A stretch of 64,000 nucleotides of DNA from CAYJAD01 sp964371195. GTDB lineage: Bacteria > Desulfobacterota > Desulfovibrionia > Desulfovibrionales > Desulfovibrionaceae. The DNA lies in the NCBI GenBank assembly GCA_964371195.1, contig CAYJLD010000002.1, forward strand, positions 3,079 through 67,078. The letters are read 5' to 3'. The position numbers and the translations under genes are program-made. The number at the start of each line of letters is the position of its first letter. Position 1 is the first letter of the stretch. Below are positions 8,448 through 17,384 of the stretch, piece by piece. A model generated the notes under the pieces. It was not told the origin of the DNA and searched no databases. It worked only from the letters and a program-made list of their open reading frames with translations.

Positions 8448-10544
8448 ATGTACGAAGAACATAACGACTTACTTTCAAATGATACCCAAAGTAGTAAGAA
8501 AAAATCACGACTGGCTCTTTTTGTGGGTGTAGTTTTAGTTTTTTGTGGTGTAACAGCCCTTATTTGTCATACTTTTTATAGCGCACAAAAAAATGATATA
8601 TTAGCCACTCAAGAAGAACGCCTCATGCTCACTGCTGAAGCAGCTATGGAAAGTATACGCCTTTGGGGAGTAAGCCTTGATAGTCAAGCACGCCGTGTTA
8701 GCGAGTCAGAATTATACCGCATGTTTGCTCAAGATATTGCGCAAGTTGATGAGCAAAAAGCTGGTATGCTAAATGACCCAAATGCTACTAATATACTTGA
8801 TGAAGACATAGCTTTTTTGGCCGAACAAATACCAATGATGCGTACCATCTTATTAGATTTTATGAATTATAATGGACTTCAAGATGCAAGACTTGTAAGC
8901 CCAGATGGCAAAACATTACTTTCATCCTTAGCAAGGCCAATACCTATTCAAGAAGAGCAAGCTAATGCAGTGCGTAAAGCTGCTGAAACAAATAAAACTA
9001 CTTATGCCCCTATTCGCCCATCTTCTACCGGACTAGTGCTAGACTACGCTACTCCATTATTACCAGCCATGCTAAGTGATGAAAAAGCAAAGCCTGTGGG
9101 TGCATTTTTGCTTAGTGTTCCTGTTACAGGGCAAATTGCAAACTTTACCTCTCGCGGCTCTGGTGCATCACATCGAGAAATACAAAGTAATATATTACAA
9201 TATGATGGAAAGCAGTGGGAAGTTATACGTCCAGATAGCACCCAATCTATTCCAGCTGATTTTAAACTTAATGCGGACACAAAGTCCATACCCTTTGCTA
9301 AACGTATTGATGTAAGTGGCAAAGAAGAAGTTTATTCTGCAGGTATCTTAGTGCCTAATATTGGTTGGTTAGTAGTAGAAGAGTTACCAGCTAGCATTGT
9401 TGATACACAATTAAATCGAGCTTTTAATCTAGTATATGGAGCTGGGGCATTTTTATGTTTAAGTGTATTGCTTATGTTAGCTTTAGTTTGGTGGATAATG
9501 ATTGGGCGTGAACAGCGCAGTGTTGCACAAAAATTTAGACAACTATATCAAGTAATCAGACAACAAAAACATTTATTGGACAGCATTAATATTTCTCTTG
9601 ATGTAGGACTTATGATGGTTGATGTTAGCGGAAAATTACATCTTGTAAATCGTGCTTTTGCGCTCATTGTTGGCAAAAAAGAAGATGAGTTACAAGGTCA
9701 AAATCTGCACAGTATTATGCCTGACAATGTGGCCTTGCAAGTACAAGAAGCTGTAGCTAGTGTATCTAATAGCAATGAATCTAAAAGCATTGAGATTAAA
9801 TTAACCCTACAAGGTGAAGAAAGACTGTTTCGCGCAACTCTATTCCCCTTTGAAGATAAAGAAGATGGAAGCACCAGTGCCGCTGTTATAACCATTCAAG
9901 ATATTACTGAATTCCGTAGAAGTAGTGAGAAGCGTAATAAGCAACAAATGAGTACCATTGAGGCATTGGTAAGCACCATTGAGCGTGTTGACCCATATTT
10001 AGCAGGTCACTCCACTTTGATGCGACGCCTTGCTGAGCTAGTAGCCGATAACATGAACCTTGACCCCAAGGATAAGGACACCATCACTACGGCTGCTGTA
10101 TTATCACAAATTGGTAGAATATTTGTTCCGCGTGACTTGCTTGCAAAAACCGATAAGCTAACCCCAGAAGAACAAGCTGAAATAGCTAAAATTCCTGAAT
10201 ATGCTTACAACATTCTTAGCACCATTGATTTTGGCAATCCAGTTCCAGCGGCTGTGGTGCAAATGAATGAAAAACTAGACGGTTCCGGCACACCACACCA
10301 TTTATCAGGCGACGCCATATCGTTGCATGGGCGCATTCTTGGTGTTATTAACACCTTCTGCGCCATGGCAAGCCCACGCGCTTTCCGAGCAGGATTGCCC
10401 ATGGACGTAGCCCTTGGTATACTGCGCAAGGATAACCAAGCTTATGACCAACAAATTGTTGAAAATTTAGCAACTGTGCTTACCAGCTCCCAAGGTGCTG
10501 AAGCCATAGCCGCACGCCTTGCAGAAGTAACAGCTGAAAAATAA
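8448..10544 (+). CDS. Membrane PAS receptor with degenerate HD-GYP domain (LapD-analogue candidate 2)
   Basis: Second receptor of the operon, 698 aa from the ATG at 8448, which has GGAG 6 nt upstream. An ATG at 8436 is in frame but without a ribosome binding site. Spans lie at about 25-45 and 332-354 around a periplasmic sensor, followed by PAS (about 375-490) and an HD-GYP-like domain (about 505-695). Numbered from 8436, it keeps GHS (H525), but the HD pair is S557-Q558, the next expected His is Pro587 in a KIPEYA stretch, HHE is MNE and GYP is GTP. The same LSQ-x-G and QMNE replacements occur in the paralogue at 4426-6498, so this is a conserved non-catalytic subfamily, not random decay. 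Likely partner of the LapG-like protease encoded immediately upstream. Confidence 0.86.
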   Translation: MYEEHNDLLSNDTQSSKKKSRLALFVGVVLVFCGVTALICHTFYSAQKNDILATQEERLMLTAEAAMESIRLWGVSLDSQARRVSESELYRMFAQDIAQVDEQKAGMLNDPNATNILDEDIAFLAEQIPMMRTILLDFMNYNGLQDARLVSPDGKTLLSSLARPIPIQEEQANAVRKAAETNKTTYAPIRPSSTGLVLDYATPLLPAMLSDEKAKPVGAFLLSVPVTGQIANFTSRGSGASHREIQSNILQYDGKQWEVIRPDSTQSIPADFKLNADTKSIPFAKRIDVSGKEEVYSAGILVPNIGWLVVEELPASIVDTQLNRAFNLVYGAGAFLCLSVLLMLALVWWIMIGREQRSVAQKFRQLYQVIRQQKHLLDSINISLDVGLMMVDVSGKLHLVNRAFALIVGKKEDELQGQNLHSIMPDNVALQVQEAVASVSNSNESKSIEIKLTLQGEERLFRATLFPFEDKEDGSTSAAVITIQDITEFRRSSEKRNKQQMSTIEALVSTIERVDPYLAGHSTLMRRLAELVADNMNLDPKDKDTITTAAVLSQIGRIFVPRDLLAKTDKLTPEEQAEIAKIPEYAYNILSTIDFGNPVPAAVVQMNEKLDGSGTPHHLSGDAISLHGRILGVINTFCAMASPRAFRAGLPMDVALGILRKDNQAYDQQIVENLATVLTSSQGAEAIAARLAEVTAEK

Positions 10545-10575
10545 ATAATGTAAATGTATATACGCTAAATTCTAT

Positions 10576-10612
10576 GGGGGAACCTTTTTTGCAAACAAAA
10601 AAGAGTTCCCCC
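10576..10612 (+). terminator. Hairpin terminator at the end of the Lap-like operon
   Basis: GGGGGAAC plus a T-run pairs with an A-run plus GTTCCCCC around a short GCAAAC loop, 31 nt after the last operon gene. It lies between convergent genes and is nearly symmetric, so it may stop transcription from both sides. Confidence 0.7.
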
Positions 10613-10664
10613 AGACTCACTCCAGAAAAACTCTAATATATAATCACATGTTATATATACTATA

Positions 10665-11252
10665 CTAGCTATCAGCAGCAGTGCGCAAGCTTTGCCATAG
10701 TGCATCAAGCCCAAGTCTTGTACTTGATGAAGTAACAATGGGCACAGTACCATTTAGCAGCTTAGCCCATTGATTTTGACGCATAGCACGTTCTTTTTGT
10801 TTACACTTATCACCCTTAGTTAGAATGGGTAAGAGTGGTATCTGATGATTTAGTGCAAATTCAACCAATTGTACATCAAGTTTTTGTGGATCTAGGCGGC
10901 AATCAAGCAATATGGCAAGGGCTTTTAGCTCTTCACTTGTAGTCAGGTAACTTTGCATGAGCTGACCCCATTTTTGACGCTCAGTTTTGCTACAACGCGC
11001 ATAACCATACCCTGGCAAATCAACAATATAGAAGTTATCAGGTTCAGCTTTATAAAAATTAAGTGAACGAGTCTTACCGGGGGTTGCACTAATTTTAGCT
11101 AATGACTTTCTACCAGCAAGAGCATTGACCAAGGATGATTTACCCACATTAGAGCGACCAGCAAGGGCAATTTGTGCTATACCATGGGTAGATGCGGTGG
11201 TAATTTGTTCAAAAGTATAGGCAGTTGCCTCTAAAATCAAAGTAGATTGCAT
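10665..11252 (-). CDS. engB: Ribosome biogenesis GTPase EngB/YsxC
   Basis: Small essential GTPase that helps assemble the large ribosomal subunit. From the ATG at 11252 it is 195 aa, the usual size. Motifs: G1 GRSNVGKSS (32-40), G2 in TPGKTR (57-62), G3 DLPG (78-81) followed by the family-typical YGYA, G4 TKGD (145-148), G5 SSS (175-177). The frame is open 17 codons further upstream (11303), but that segment is hydrophobic and not part of the family, and GAGAAAG precedes the ATG at 11252. Divergent from aroQ. Confidence 0.95.
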   Translation of the reverse strand: MQSTLILEATAYTFEQITTASTHGIAQIALAGRSNVGKSSLVNALAGRKSLAKISATPGKTRSLNFYKAEPDNFYIVDLPGYGYARCSKTERQKWGQLMQSYLTTSEELKALAILLDCRLDPQKLDVQLVEFALNHQIPLLPILTKGDKCKQKERAMRQNQWAKLLNGTVPIVTSSSTRLGLDALWQSLRTAADS

Positions 11253-11387
11253 ATGCTTTCTCGTAGGCTTTAACTTGACAATATAGTAAAAATACGCAAA
11301 CATCCGGCGTCTAAATCGACGTTTTCAACACTTTATTAATTATATACAACAATTATATTTGTCGCAAGGTAAATAGCGAGCAAAATT

Positions 11388-11825
11388 ATGAAAATTCTTA
11401 TTATAAATGGTCCAAATCTAGGAGCACTTGGTATACGCCAACCGCAGATTTATGGAACTCAAACTATGAATGTTGTGCCTGATTTGGTACAAAAATTAGT
11501 GCAAAAACCTGTAGAGTTAGAATTTTTTCAGTCAAATTCAGAAGGCGCTCTTATAGATAGAATTGAGCTTGCACGTAAAGAACAAATACAAGGCATTGTA
11601 TTAAATGCCGGTGCTTATACACATACAAGCCTAGCACTTGCAGATTGCTTAGCTTGGGTGGAAATTCCTTGTGTTGAGGTGCATTTAAGTAATGTTTTAG
11701 CAAGGGATGAGAAAATTAGGCAAACAAGCTATATTGGAAAACACGTTATAGGCGTTATTGCCGGATTTGGGATAATGAGTTATGCTTTGGCTGTTCAAGC
11801 CTTGGTTGAGCATATAAACAATTAG
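11388..11825 (+). CDS. aroQ: Type II 3-dehydroquinate dehydratase
   Basis: Dehydrates 3-dehydroquinate to 3-dehydroshikimate, third step of the shikimate pathway, in the cytoplasm. The 145-aa length is normal for the dodecameric type II enzyme. Visible active-site positions: NGPN (8-11), the catalytic Tyr22 in QIYG, N73 in LNAGAYTH, H79, and the EVHLSN motif with H99. First gene of a likely aroQ-efp-ftsK run, with 12 nt to efp. Divergent from engB with an AT-rich 135-bp gap. Confidence 0.96.
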   Translation: MKILIINGPNLGALGIRQPQIYGTQTMNVVPDLVQKLVQKPVELEFFQSNSEGALIDRIELARKEQIQGIVLNAGAYTHTSLALADCLAWVEIPCVEVHLSNVLARDEKIRQTSYIGKHVIGVIAGFGIMSYALAVQALVEHINN

Positions 11826-11837
11826 TTAGGAGTTAAT

Positions 11838-12395
11838 ATGTATTCTACAACTGATTTTAGAAAGGGCCTAAAAATAGAAATTGACGATACCCCTTTTGAA
11901 ATATTAGACTTTCAACACTTTAAACCTGGTAAGGGCGGAGCAATGATACGCACAAAGTTGCGTAATATTTTAAATGGCCGTGTAGTAGATAACACCTTCC
12001 GCTCAGGTGAAAAGGTTGCTCGTCCAGATTTAGAAACACGCGATATGCAATTTCTATATCGTGAAGGTGATGAACTAATTTTTATGGATATGACCAGCTA
12101 TGAACAATTACAAATGAAGGAAGAAATTACTTCTGGTAAAGCAGGTTTCCTTAAAGATGGTCAAGAATGTCGTGTGCTTTTGTATAAGGGAAATCCATTG
12201 GACATTGATATTCCGGTGTCCTTAGTATTACAAGTTGTTGCCACAGAGCCAGGGGCTAAGGGTGATACTGTAAGTAATGTAACCAAACCTGCTACTCTTG
12301 AAACTGGACTAGTCATACAAGTGCCTATATTTGTTAATGAAGGCGATAATGTAAAGGTTGATACACGTAGTAAAGAATATTTAGGTCGCGAATAA
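11838..12395 (+). CDS. efp: Translation elongation factor P
   Basis: Relieves ribosome stalling at polyproline stretches. The 185-aa protein has the three-domain EF-P layout. The loop residue that is modified in many bacteria is K32 in the PGKGGA motif. The ATG follows a clear TTAGGAG ribosome binding site, 12 nt after aroQ. No EpmA/EpmB gene is visible in this window, so the modification route cannot be stated. Confidence 0.97.
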   Translation: MYSTTDFRKGLKIEIDDTPFEILDFQHFKPGKGGAMIRTKLRNILNGRVVDNTFRSGEKVARPDLETRDMQFLYREGDELIFMDMTSYEQLQMKEEITSGKAGFLKDGQECRVLLYKGNPLDIDIPVSLVLQVVATEPGAKGDTVSNVTKPATLETGLVIQVPIFVNEGDNVKVDTRSKEYLGRE

Positions 12396-12437
12396 TCTTA
12401 TAATTATACACAAACAGTGCCTTAGCACAAGGAGGAT

Positions 12438-14654
12438 ATGCTTACGGACATGCGCAAGCTAGCCCGTGAGTTTTTTGGGCTATTCCTACTTTTTTTTGCA
12501 TTATTGGTGCTTTTAAGTCTTATAACACATAGTTCTACGGACCCAAGCATCAATCATGTTATTAGCAATGACGTTACCATACAAAATAATGCTGGTTTAC
12601 TTGGAGCATATCTTTCCGGCATATTAAATGATGTTTTTGGCATTGCGTCTTATGTATGGCCCTTAGTTTTTGGGGCAGTAGGGGTTGCTTGTATTTCCAC
12701 ACTTTATGAGCTTGTATGGTGGAGATGGCTTGGTTACTTTTTACTAACCTTATGCTTGTTATGTGTTGGTGCCGCCTTTAACATTAACTTTGGAGATGTA
12801 GAAGGTGGTGGCATGCTTGGTAGGGCCATCTATCAAAATGCTGCTTTATTATTAAGCCCTAGCGGTTCAGCGCTCATGTGGTTTTTCTTGTTTATCTTGG
12901 GCACACAATTATCCTTTGGTATATCTTGGTTTAATTTATTAAAAAAAGTTGGCTTTAAACTTAAGGATAGAACACCACATATTGCTTGGCCTCAAATTAA
13001 AATACCTGAAAGCATAAAAAATATTTTCAAGCCCAAGGTAAAAGATCAAACCTTACCTGATGTAATGGTTGATGATAACTATATAAACGCTGAGCAAGAA
13101 GTTGAAGAAATAGAGCAAGATATACTCATTATCCCTAATGATGACAATGATACAAAAGAGCATGATTACTCACCTAATGAGCAAGTAAGCATGCTTGAGC
13201 AAAAGCAAGCAATACCCAGTAAACCCCGAAACAAAAAGGTAGCACTTCCACCAATTACCTTATTACAAGGTGCTGGTCCTGCATCACCAACTGCTAAAGA
13301 AGAAATGGAAGAGCGAGGTCAACGCCTTATGGTATGCCTTACTGACTTTGGCATTCAGGGTGAGTTGGTGCGTATTACGCCTGGACCAGTGGTGACCATG
13401 TATGAAGTGCGGCCAGCCGCTGGGGTTCGGGTTAATCGCATTGCCAACTTAAATGATGACCTAGCTTTAGCACTTAAGGCTATTGCTGTACGTATCCAAG
13501 CTCCTATACCTGGATCTGATACTGTGGGCATTGAAATACCTAATGCCAAGCGCGGCATGGTAAACTTTCGTGAAATTCTTGAATCGAACGCCTTTACACG
13601 TGGAGCTGGCCCATTAAGTATGGCCCTAGGTAAAGACATAGCTGGTAACCCATTTGTATATGATTTATCACGCATGCCACACTTATTAGTAGCTGGAGCT
13701 ACTGGGGCTGGTAAAAGTGTTGGCCTAAATTCTATTTTATTAAGCTTGCTCTATACAGCTTACCCAGAAGATATGCAGCTTTTACTTATCGACCCAAAGC
13801 GTATAGAAATGGCGATTTATGCAGATTTACCCCACTTAGTCCACCCTGTTGTAACTGAAATGCATTTAGCCAAAACCGCTCTTGATTGGGCCGTTAATGA
13901 AATGGAGTCACGCTATTCGGCCATGGCGCGCCTAGGAGTACGTAATATTGCAAGCTACAATCAAAAAATTGCCGCCTTTGGTGACTCAAAACCACAAGAT
14001 GTAGCAAACTTAGAGCATATGCCATACCTTGTTATTATTATTGATGAACTTGCAGATCTTATGCTTACAGCAGCACGTGAAGTTGAAACAAGCATTGTTC
14101 GTCTAGCTCAGCTTGCAAGGGCAGCTGGTATTCATATGGTTCTTGCAACTCAGCGCCCAAGTGTGGATGTAGTAACCGGACTCATCAAGGCTAATTTTCC
14201 TTGTCGTATATCTTTTCAAGTAAGCAGTAAGCACGACTCACGCACAATTTTGGATACCGTGGGAGCTGAGCACTTGCTTGGCAAGGGTGATATGCTCTTT
14301 AAGCCCAGCGGTGGACGTCTTATGCGCCTTCATGGTCCATTTGTGCCCGATGAAGAAGTACAAGCGGTGGTAGAGCATTGGAAAAAGCAATTACCTCCAT
14401 CTTATAAAGTAGATTTTTCAGACTGGGGTAATACAGTAAGTGAAAATAGCGCTTCAGCCATAGGTGGAGAGCAAGATCCCCTATCTGATGAAGTGCGTAG
14501 CTTTGTTCAAGAGCAAGGTAAAGCATCCATTTCCCTAATCCAGCGTCGTTTCAAAATTGGGTTTAACCGCGCTGCAAGGCTTATGGAACAATTGGAACAT
14601 GAAGGCATCATTGGTCCAGCTGATGGCAGTAAACCACGTAGCGTTATAAGATAA
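12438..14654 (+). CDS. ftsK: DNA translocase FtsK/SpoIIIE
   Basis: Membrane-anchored hexameric DNA pump that clears and resolves chromosome termini at the division septum. 738 aa: about four membrane spans in the first 165 residues, a short acidic linker (to about 270), the alpha-beta motor with Walker A GATGAGKS (about 420) and Walker B LVIIIDELADLM (about 530), LATQRPSVDVVTG, and a C-terminal winged-helix gamma domain (about 675-738) that reads KOPS-like polarity sequences. The linker is short compared with E. coli FtsK, as in many bacteria. The ATG follows AAGGAGG. Confidence 0.96.
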   Translation: MLTDMRKLAREFFGLFLLFFALLVLLSLITHSSTDPSINHVISNDVTIQNNAGLLGAYLSGILNDVFGIASYVWPLVFGAVGVACISTLYELVWWRWLGYFLLTLCLLCVGAAFNINFGDVEGGGMLGRAIYQNAALLLSPSGSALMWFFLFILGTQLSFGISWFNLLKKVGFKLKDRTPHIAWPQIKIPESIKNIFKPKVKDQTLPDVMVDDNYINAEQEVEEIEQDILIIPNDDNDTKEHDYSPNEQVSMLEQKQAIPSKPRNKKVALPPITLLQGAGPASPTAKEEMEERGQRLMVCLTDFGIQGELVRITPGPVVTMYEVRPAAGVRVNRIANLNDDLALALKAIAVRIQAPIPGSDTVGIEIPNAKRGMVNFREILESNAFTRGAGPLSMALGKDIAGNPFVYDLSRMPHLLVAGATGAGKSVGLNSILLSLLYTAYPEDMQLLLIDPKRIEMAIYADLPHLVHPVVTEMHLAKTALDWAVNEMESRYSAMARLGVRNIASYNQKIAAFGDSKPQDVANLEHMPYLVIIIDELADLMLTAAREVETSIVRLAQLARAAGIHMVLATQRPSVDVVTGLIKANFPCRISFQVSSKHDSRTILDTVGAEHLLGKGDMLFKPSGGRLMRLHGPFVPDEEVQAVVEHWKKQLPPSYKVDFSDWGNTVSENSASAIGGEQDPLSDEVRSFVQEQGKASISLIQRRFKIGFNRAARLMEQLEHEGIIGPADGSKPRSVIR

Positions 14655-14685
14655 AACTATTATTATTAAATAGTTATATTTTTCA
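14655..14685 (+). terminator. Weak AT hairpin after ftsK
   Basis: AACTATT pairs with AATAGTT (7 bp, all but one A-T per side) and is followed by ATATTTTTC immediately after the ftsK stop. The stem is weak, so this is only a possible terminator. Confidence 0.3.
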
Positions 14686-14789
14686 TTCCTATAAATAACT
14701 TGCTAAGAACATCTTAATATGCTAGGCGTTGCTGTAGTTAGCATGAAATATACAAATTATTTAAGTGGTTTTAAAGTTGTGGGGAACAT

Positions 14790-15182
14790 ATGGTCTATGA
14801 CAACCTTTCTGCCCTAAATGCCTTTTCCAATGGCATGGCTGTTAGTGCGCATAATATTGCCAATGTTAGCACGCCCAACTTCACAAGTTGGGAGTATCAC
14901 TATGGTGCAGGTCCTGGCGGTACTGTGCAATTGCAAGTCAACAATAGCCCCATTCGTCTAGATAATGCCGATGCCTTAAACCCACTACCACCCACCTTTA
15001 ATGAAAGTGAAACCATTGGTATGGCTAATAATACTGTTGACTTAGCTACCGAATTTACTCACCAAATTTCCACCCAAAATGCCTTTGAAGCCAATGCCAT
15101 AGCCATACGCAGTCGTGATGAAATGTATGACAGCCTTTATCATCAAACATATGGCCCTGGCCTTATATCATACCGAGTATGA
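14790..15182 (+). CDS. Flagellar basal-body rod-like protein
   Basis: A 130-aa protein with the two signature ends of flagellar axial proteins: an N-terminal rod motif (ALNAFSNGMAVSAHNIANVS) and a C-terminal helix (NTVDLATEFTHQISTQNAF, then EANAIAIRSRDEMYDSL). The middle is short and Pro/Gly/Asn-rich. It is shorter than FlgG/FlgF and only loosely like FlgC, so I do not assign a symbol. It may be an accessory rod component. A GTGGGGAAC precedes the ATG. No other flagellar gene is in the window. The next gene, 32 nt downstream, is a methyltransferase-glycosyltransferase fusion. Confidence 0.75.
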   Translation: MVYDNLSALNAFSNGMAVSAHNIANVSTPNFTSWEYHYGAGPGGTVQLQVNNSPIRLDNADALNPLPPTFNESETIGMANNTVDLATEFTHQISTQNAFEANAIAIRSRDEMYDSLYHQTYGPGLISYRV

Positions 15183-15214
15183 TTTTTCATAACTAGCTAG
15201 TAATAAGGACAACT

Positions 15215-17278
15215 ATGCCAACAGATATGCGCATGCTAAACCTAGGTTGTGGAGATATTTACCATACCGACTGGGTGAATGTAGACTTACAAGCTAAGCA
15301 AAATGCCATACTTGGCTATGATTTACGTCTGGGCATTCCTTTTGCTGACGCTAGCTTTGACGTGGTATATCATGCACATTTATTAGAATACATGCCTAAA
15401 CCTTGGGCTGAATACCTTCTGCGTGAATGCTATAGGGTACTTAAGCCTGGTGGTACTTTACGAGTAGTAGTGGCAGACTTTGCCAATATGGTGCAAGCCT
15501 ATATGCAAAGTCTTGTAGATATAGATGAGCATAAAGAGCATGCTCATGCTAAGCATGGATGGATGCTACAAGAAATCTTAACTCCACTTATTAGTCCAGT
15601 AAGTAATAAACAGCTAAATGAATTTGCACAAAAACTATCCCCAAGCTTAGATAGTTTCATTCAAGATAGACTAGGTACAAAGCCGCGCAACTCATCACCA
15701 CAAGACCAAGCACACTCTAAACAACAAATAAATATATTTGATGAACCCAAACACCCCATACCTCCAAGCCAAGATTTTTTAAGCTCCATGCAGCAAAAGC
15801 ACTGGATGTATGATTACATATCCCTAAGCACACTTTTTACTCAGTGTAAATTTACTGAAATAACTAAACAAACTCACATCACAAGCTTCATACCTCAGTT
15901 ACAAAGATTTGAACTTGATAGCCACGCCGATGGAAGTGCGCGCCATACTAATTCCATCTACCTTGAGGCTAAAAAACAACAACAAAATACAACAATAACC
16001 CCACGTATAGCCATGCTTTGTACAGCTGACCACGGTGGAGCTGGCAATGCTGCAGTGCGATTGCATGACGCTTTGCGATTGGAGGGTATGTCTAGTAATT
16101 TTTATGTAGCTCACCAGCGCGATTATAGTGAAAATGTTTATGTAATACCGGCTTATAGTGGACACATTGCATACATAGGCCAACACTTTGATAATGCCAT
16201 ACGCAGTGAGCTGCAACGCTGCTCACAAAAATTACATCATGAACTTTCACGCTATCCGAACCGCCCAGAAGGCTGCGAGCACTTTTCCATACCAGCCCAA
16301 TGCCTACCCTTAGAGCAAATAAGCATCTTAAGTGATTTTGACATATTACACTTGCACTGGATATCTGGCCTTTGTGACCCAAGCCTTGCAGTAGATTTTT
16401 TACGTAATAAAAAAATTGTTTGGACTTTACATGATATGAACGCCATGACAGGTGGCTGTCATTATAATGATGGATGCCGTAAATTTGAACAAGCTTGTGG
16501 GGCTTGCCCACAACTTGGTTCTACTCAAAACAATGATTTAGCTAATCAAACTTGGCGTTTACGTATGCAAACCTATAAAGAACTTGATTTGCACATTGTA
16601 ACCCCAAGCTCTTGGCTTGCTAAAGAGGCAAAAAAAAGTGCCCTATTAAAAAATTTCCCCATACATACCATAGCATATGCCCAACCATTACATATCTTTA
16701 GGCCTATGCAACGCGAAAGTTTACGCGCATCACTAAATATTAACCAAAACAGATTAGTCCTTTTGTTTGCATCCCAAGTACTTAACAACCGCAGAAAAGG
16801 AGCTATATATCTTTTAGAATTATTACAGGTACTTGTCAATACACCCTATAAAGATAATACCACTATCTTACTGCTTGGTAATGCTAACAACACAGCTTTT
16901 AGCCATAGTGGCATGGATATTAAATACCTTGGACACATTAACGATAATGAGCAAATGGCCGCTATGTATAACATAGCTGACGCCACTATTGTACCTTCGC
17001 TTGAGGACAATCAACCCAATGTAATTTGTGAATCATTAGCTTGTGGTACGGCCGTAGTAGCTTTTGCTGCTGGCGGCATCAGCGAAATGATAAAGCATAA
17101 AGAAACCGGATTTCTTGTAGAGCCCAAAAACCTTGAGCAATTAATAGCTGGCGTGCAATGGGCGCATAGTGTTTACCAAAACCCAATAACCCGCAGACTA
17201 TGCCGCGCTTATGCTATGGAACAATATAATATGTCTAAAAGTGCTAAATTATATCAAGATTTATACGCTAATCTCTAG
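15215..17278 (+). CDS. Fused SAM methyltransferase - GT4 glycosyltransferase
   Basis: 687 aa with two catalytic halves. Residues about 5-90 form a class I methyltransferase: motif I LNLGCGD (9-15), an acidic VNVDL, FDVVYHAHLLEY, and ECYRVLKPGGTLRVVV. A poorly conserved middle (about 95-265) follows. From about 267 a GT-B glycosyltransferase starts (AMLCTADHGGAGNAA) and ends with the GT4 donor-site pattern VPSLEDNQPNVICESLACG followed by TAVVAFAAGGISEMI. Cys-rich HYNDGC, CGACP motifs near residues 420-435 occur in some GT4 enzymes. AAGGAC precedes the ATG. Placement after a rod-like protein suggests surface or flagellar glycan work, but substrates are unknown. Confidence 0.86.
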   Translation: MPTDMRMLNLGCGDIYHTDWVNVDLQAKQNAILGYDLRLGIPFADASFDVVYHAHLLEYMPKPWAEYLLRECYRVLKPGGTLRVVVADFANMVQAYMQSLVDIDEHKEHAHAKHGWMLQEILTPLISPVSNKQLNEFAQKLSPSLDSFIQDRLGTKPRNSSPQDQAHSKQQINIFDEPKHPIPPSQDFLSSMQQKHWMYDYISLSTLFTQCKFTEITKQTHITSFIPQLQRFELDSHADGSARHTNSIYLEAKKQQQNTTITPRIAMLCTADHGGAGNAAVRLHDALRLEGMSSNFYVAHQRDYSENVYVIPAYSGHIAYIGQHFDNAIRSELQRCSQKLHHELSRYPNRPEGCEHFSIPAQCLPLEQISILSDFDILHLHWISGLCDPSLAVDFLRNKKIVWTLHDMNAMTGGCHYNDGCRKFEQACGACPQLGSTQNNDLANQTWRLRMQTYKELDLHIVTPSSWLAKEAKKSALLKNFPIHTIAYAQPLHIFRPMQRESLRASLNINQNRLVLLFASQVLNNRRKGAIYLLELLQVLVNTPYKDNTTILLLGNANNTAFSHSGMDIKYLGHINDNEQMAAMYNIADATIVPSLEDNQPNVICESLACGTAVVAFAAGGISEMIKHKETGFLVEPKNLEQLIAGVQWAHSVYQNPITRRLCRAYAMEQYNMSKSAKLYQDLYANL

Positions 17279-17288
17279 CTTTCTATAC

Positions 17289-17317
17289 TTGACCTTTATT
17301 CCATGTTGGCCTAGCAT
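17289..17317 (+). promoter_or_regulatory. Candidate sigma70 promoter for the hybrid kinase gene
   Basis: TTGACC (17289-17294), 17-bp spacer, TAGCAT (17312-17317), in the 106-bp gap before the kinase ATG at 17385. Five and four of six bases match the consensus. Confidence 0.45.
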
Positions 17318-17384
17318 AAACTTGAATAGTTCATAAAAATACATTTTTGCATTACGCATCAATAACCACCTAGGACAGAAAATA

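Noticed and set aside
13355..13675. Open reading frame on the - strand inside ftsK
   Set aside because: Shadow of the ftsK coding frame with no ribosome binding site or recognisable product.
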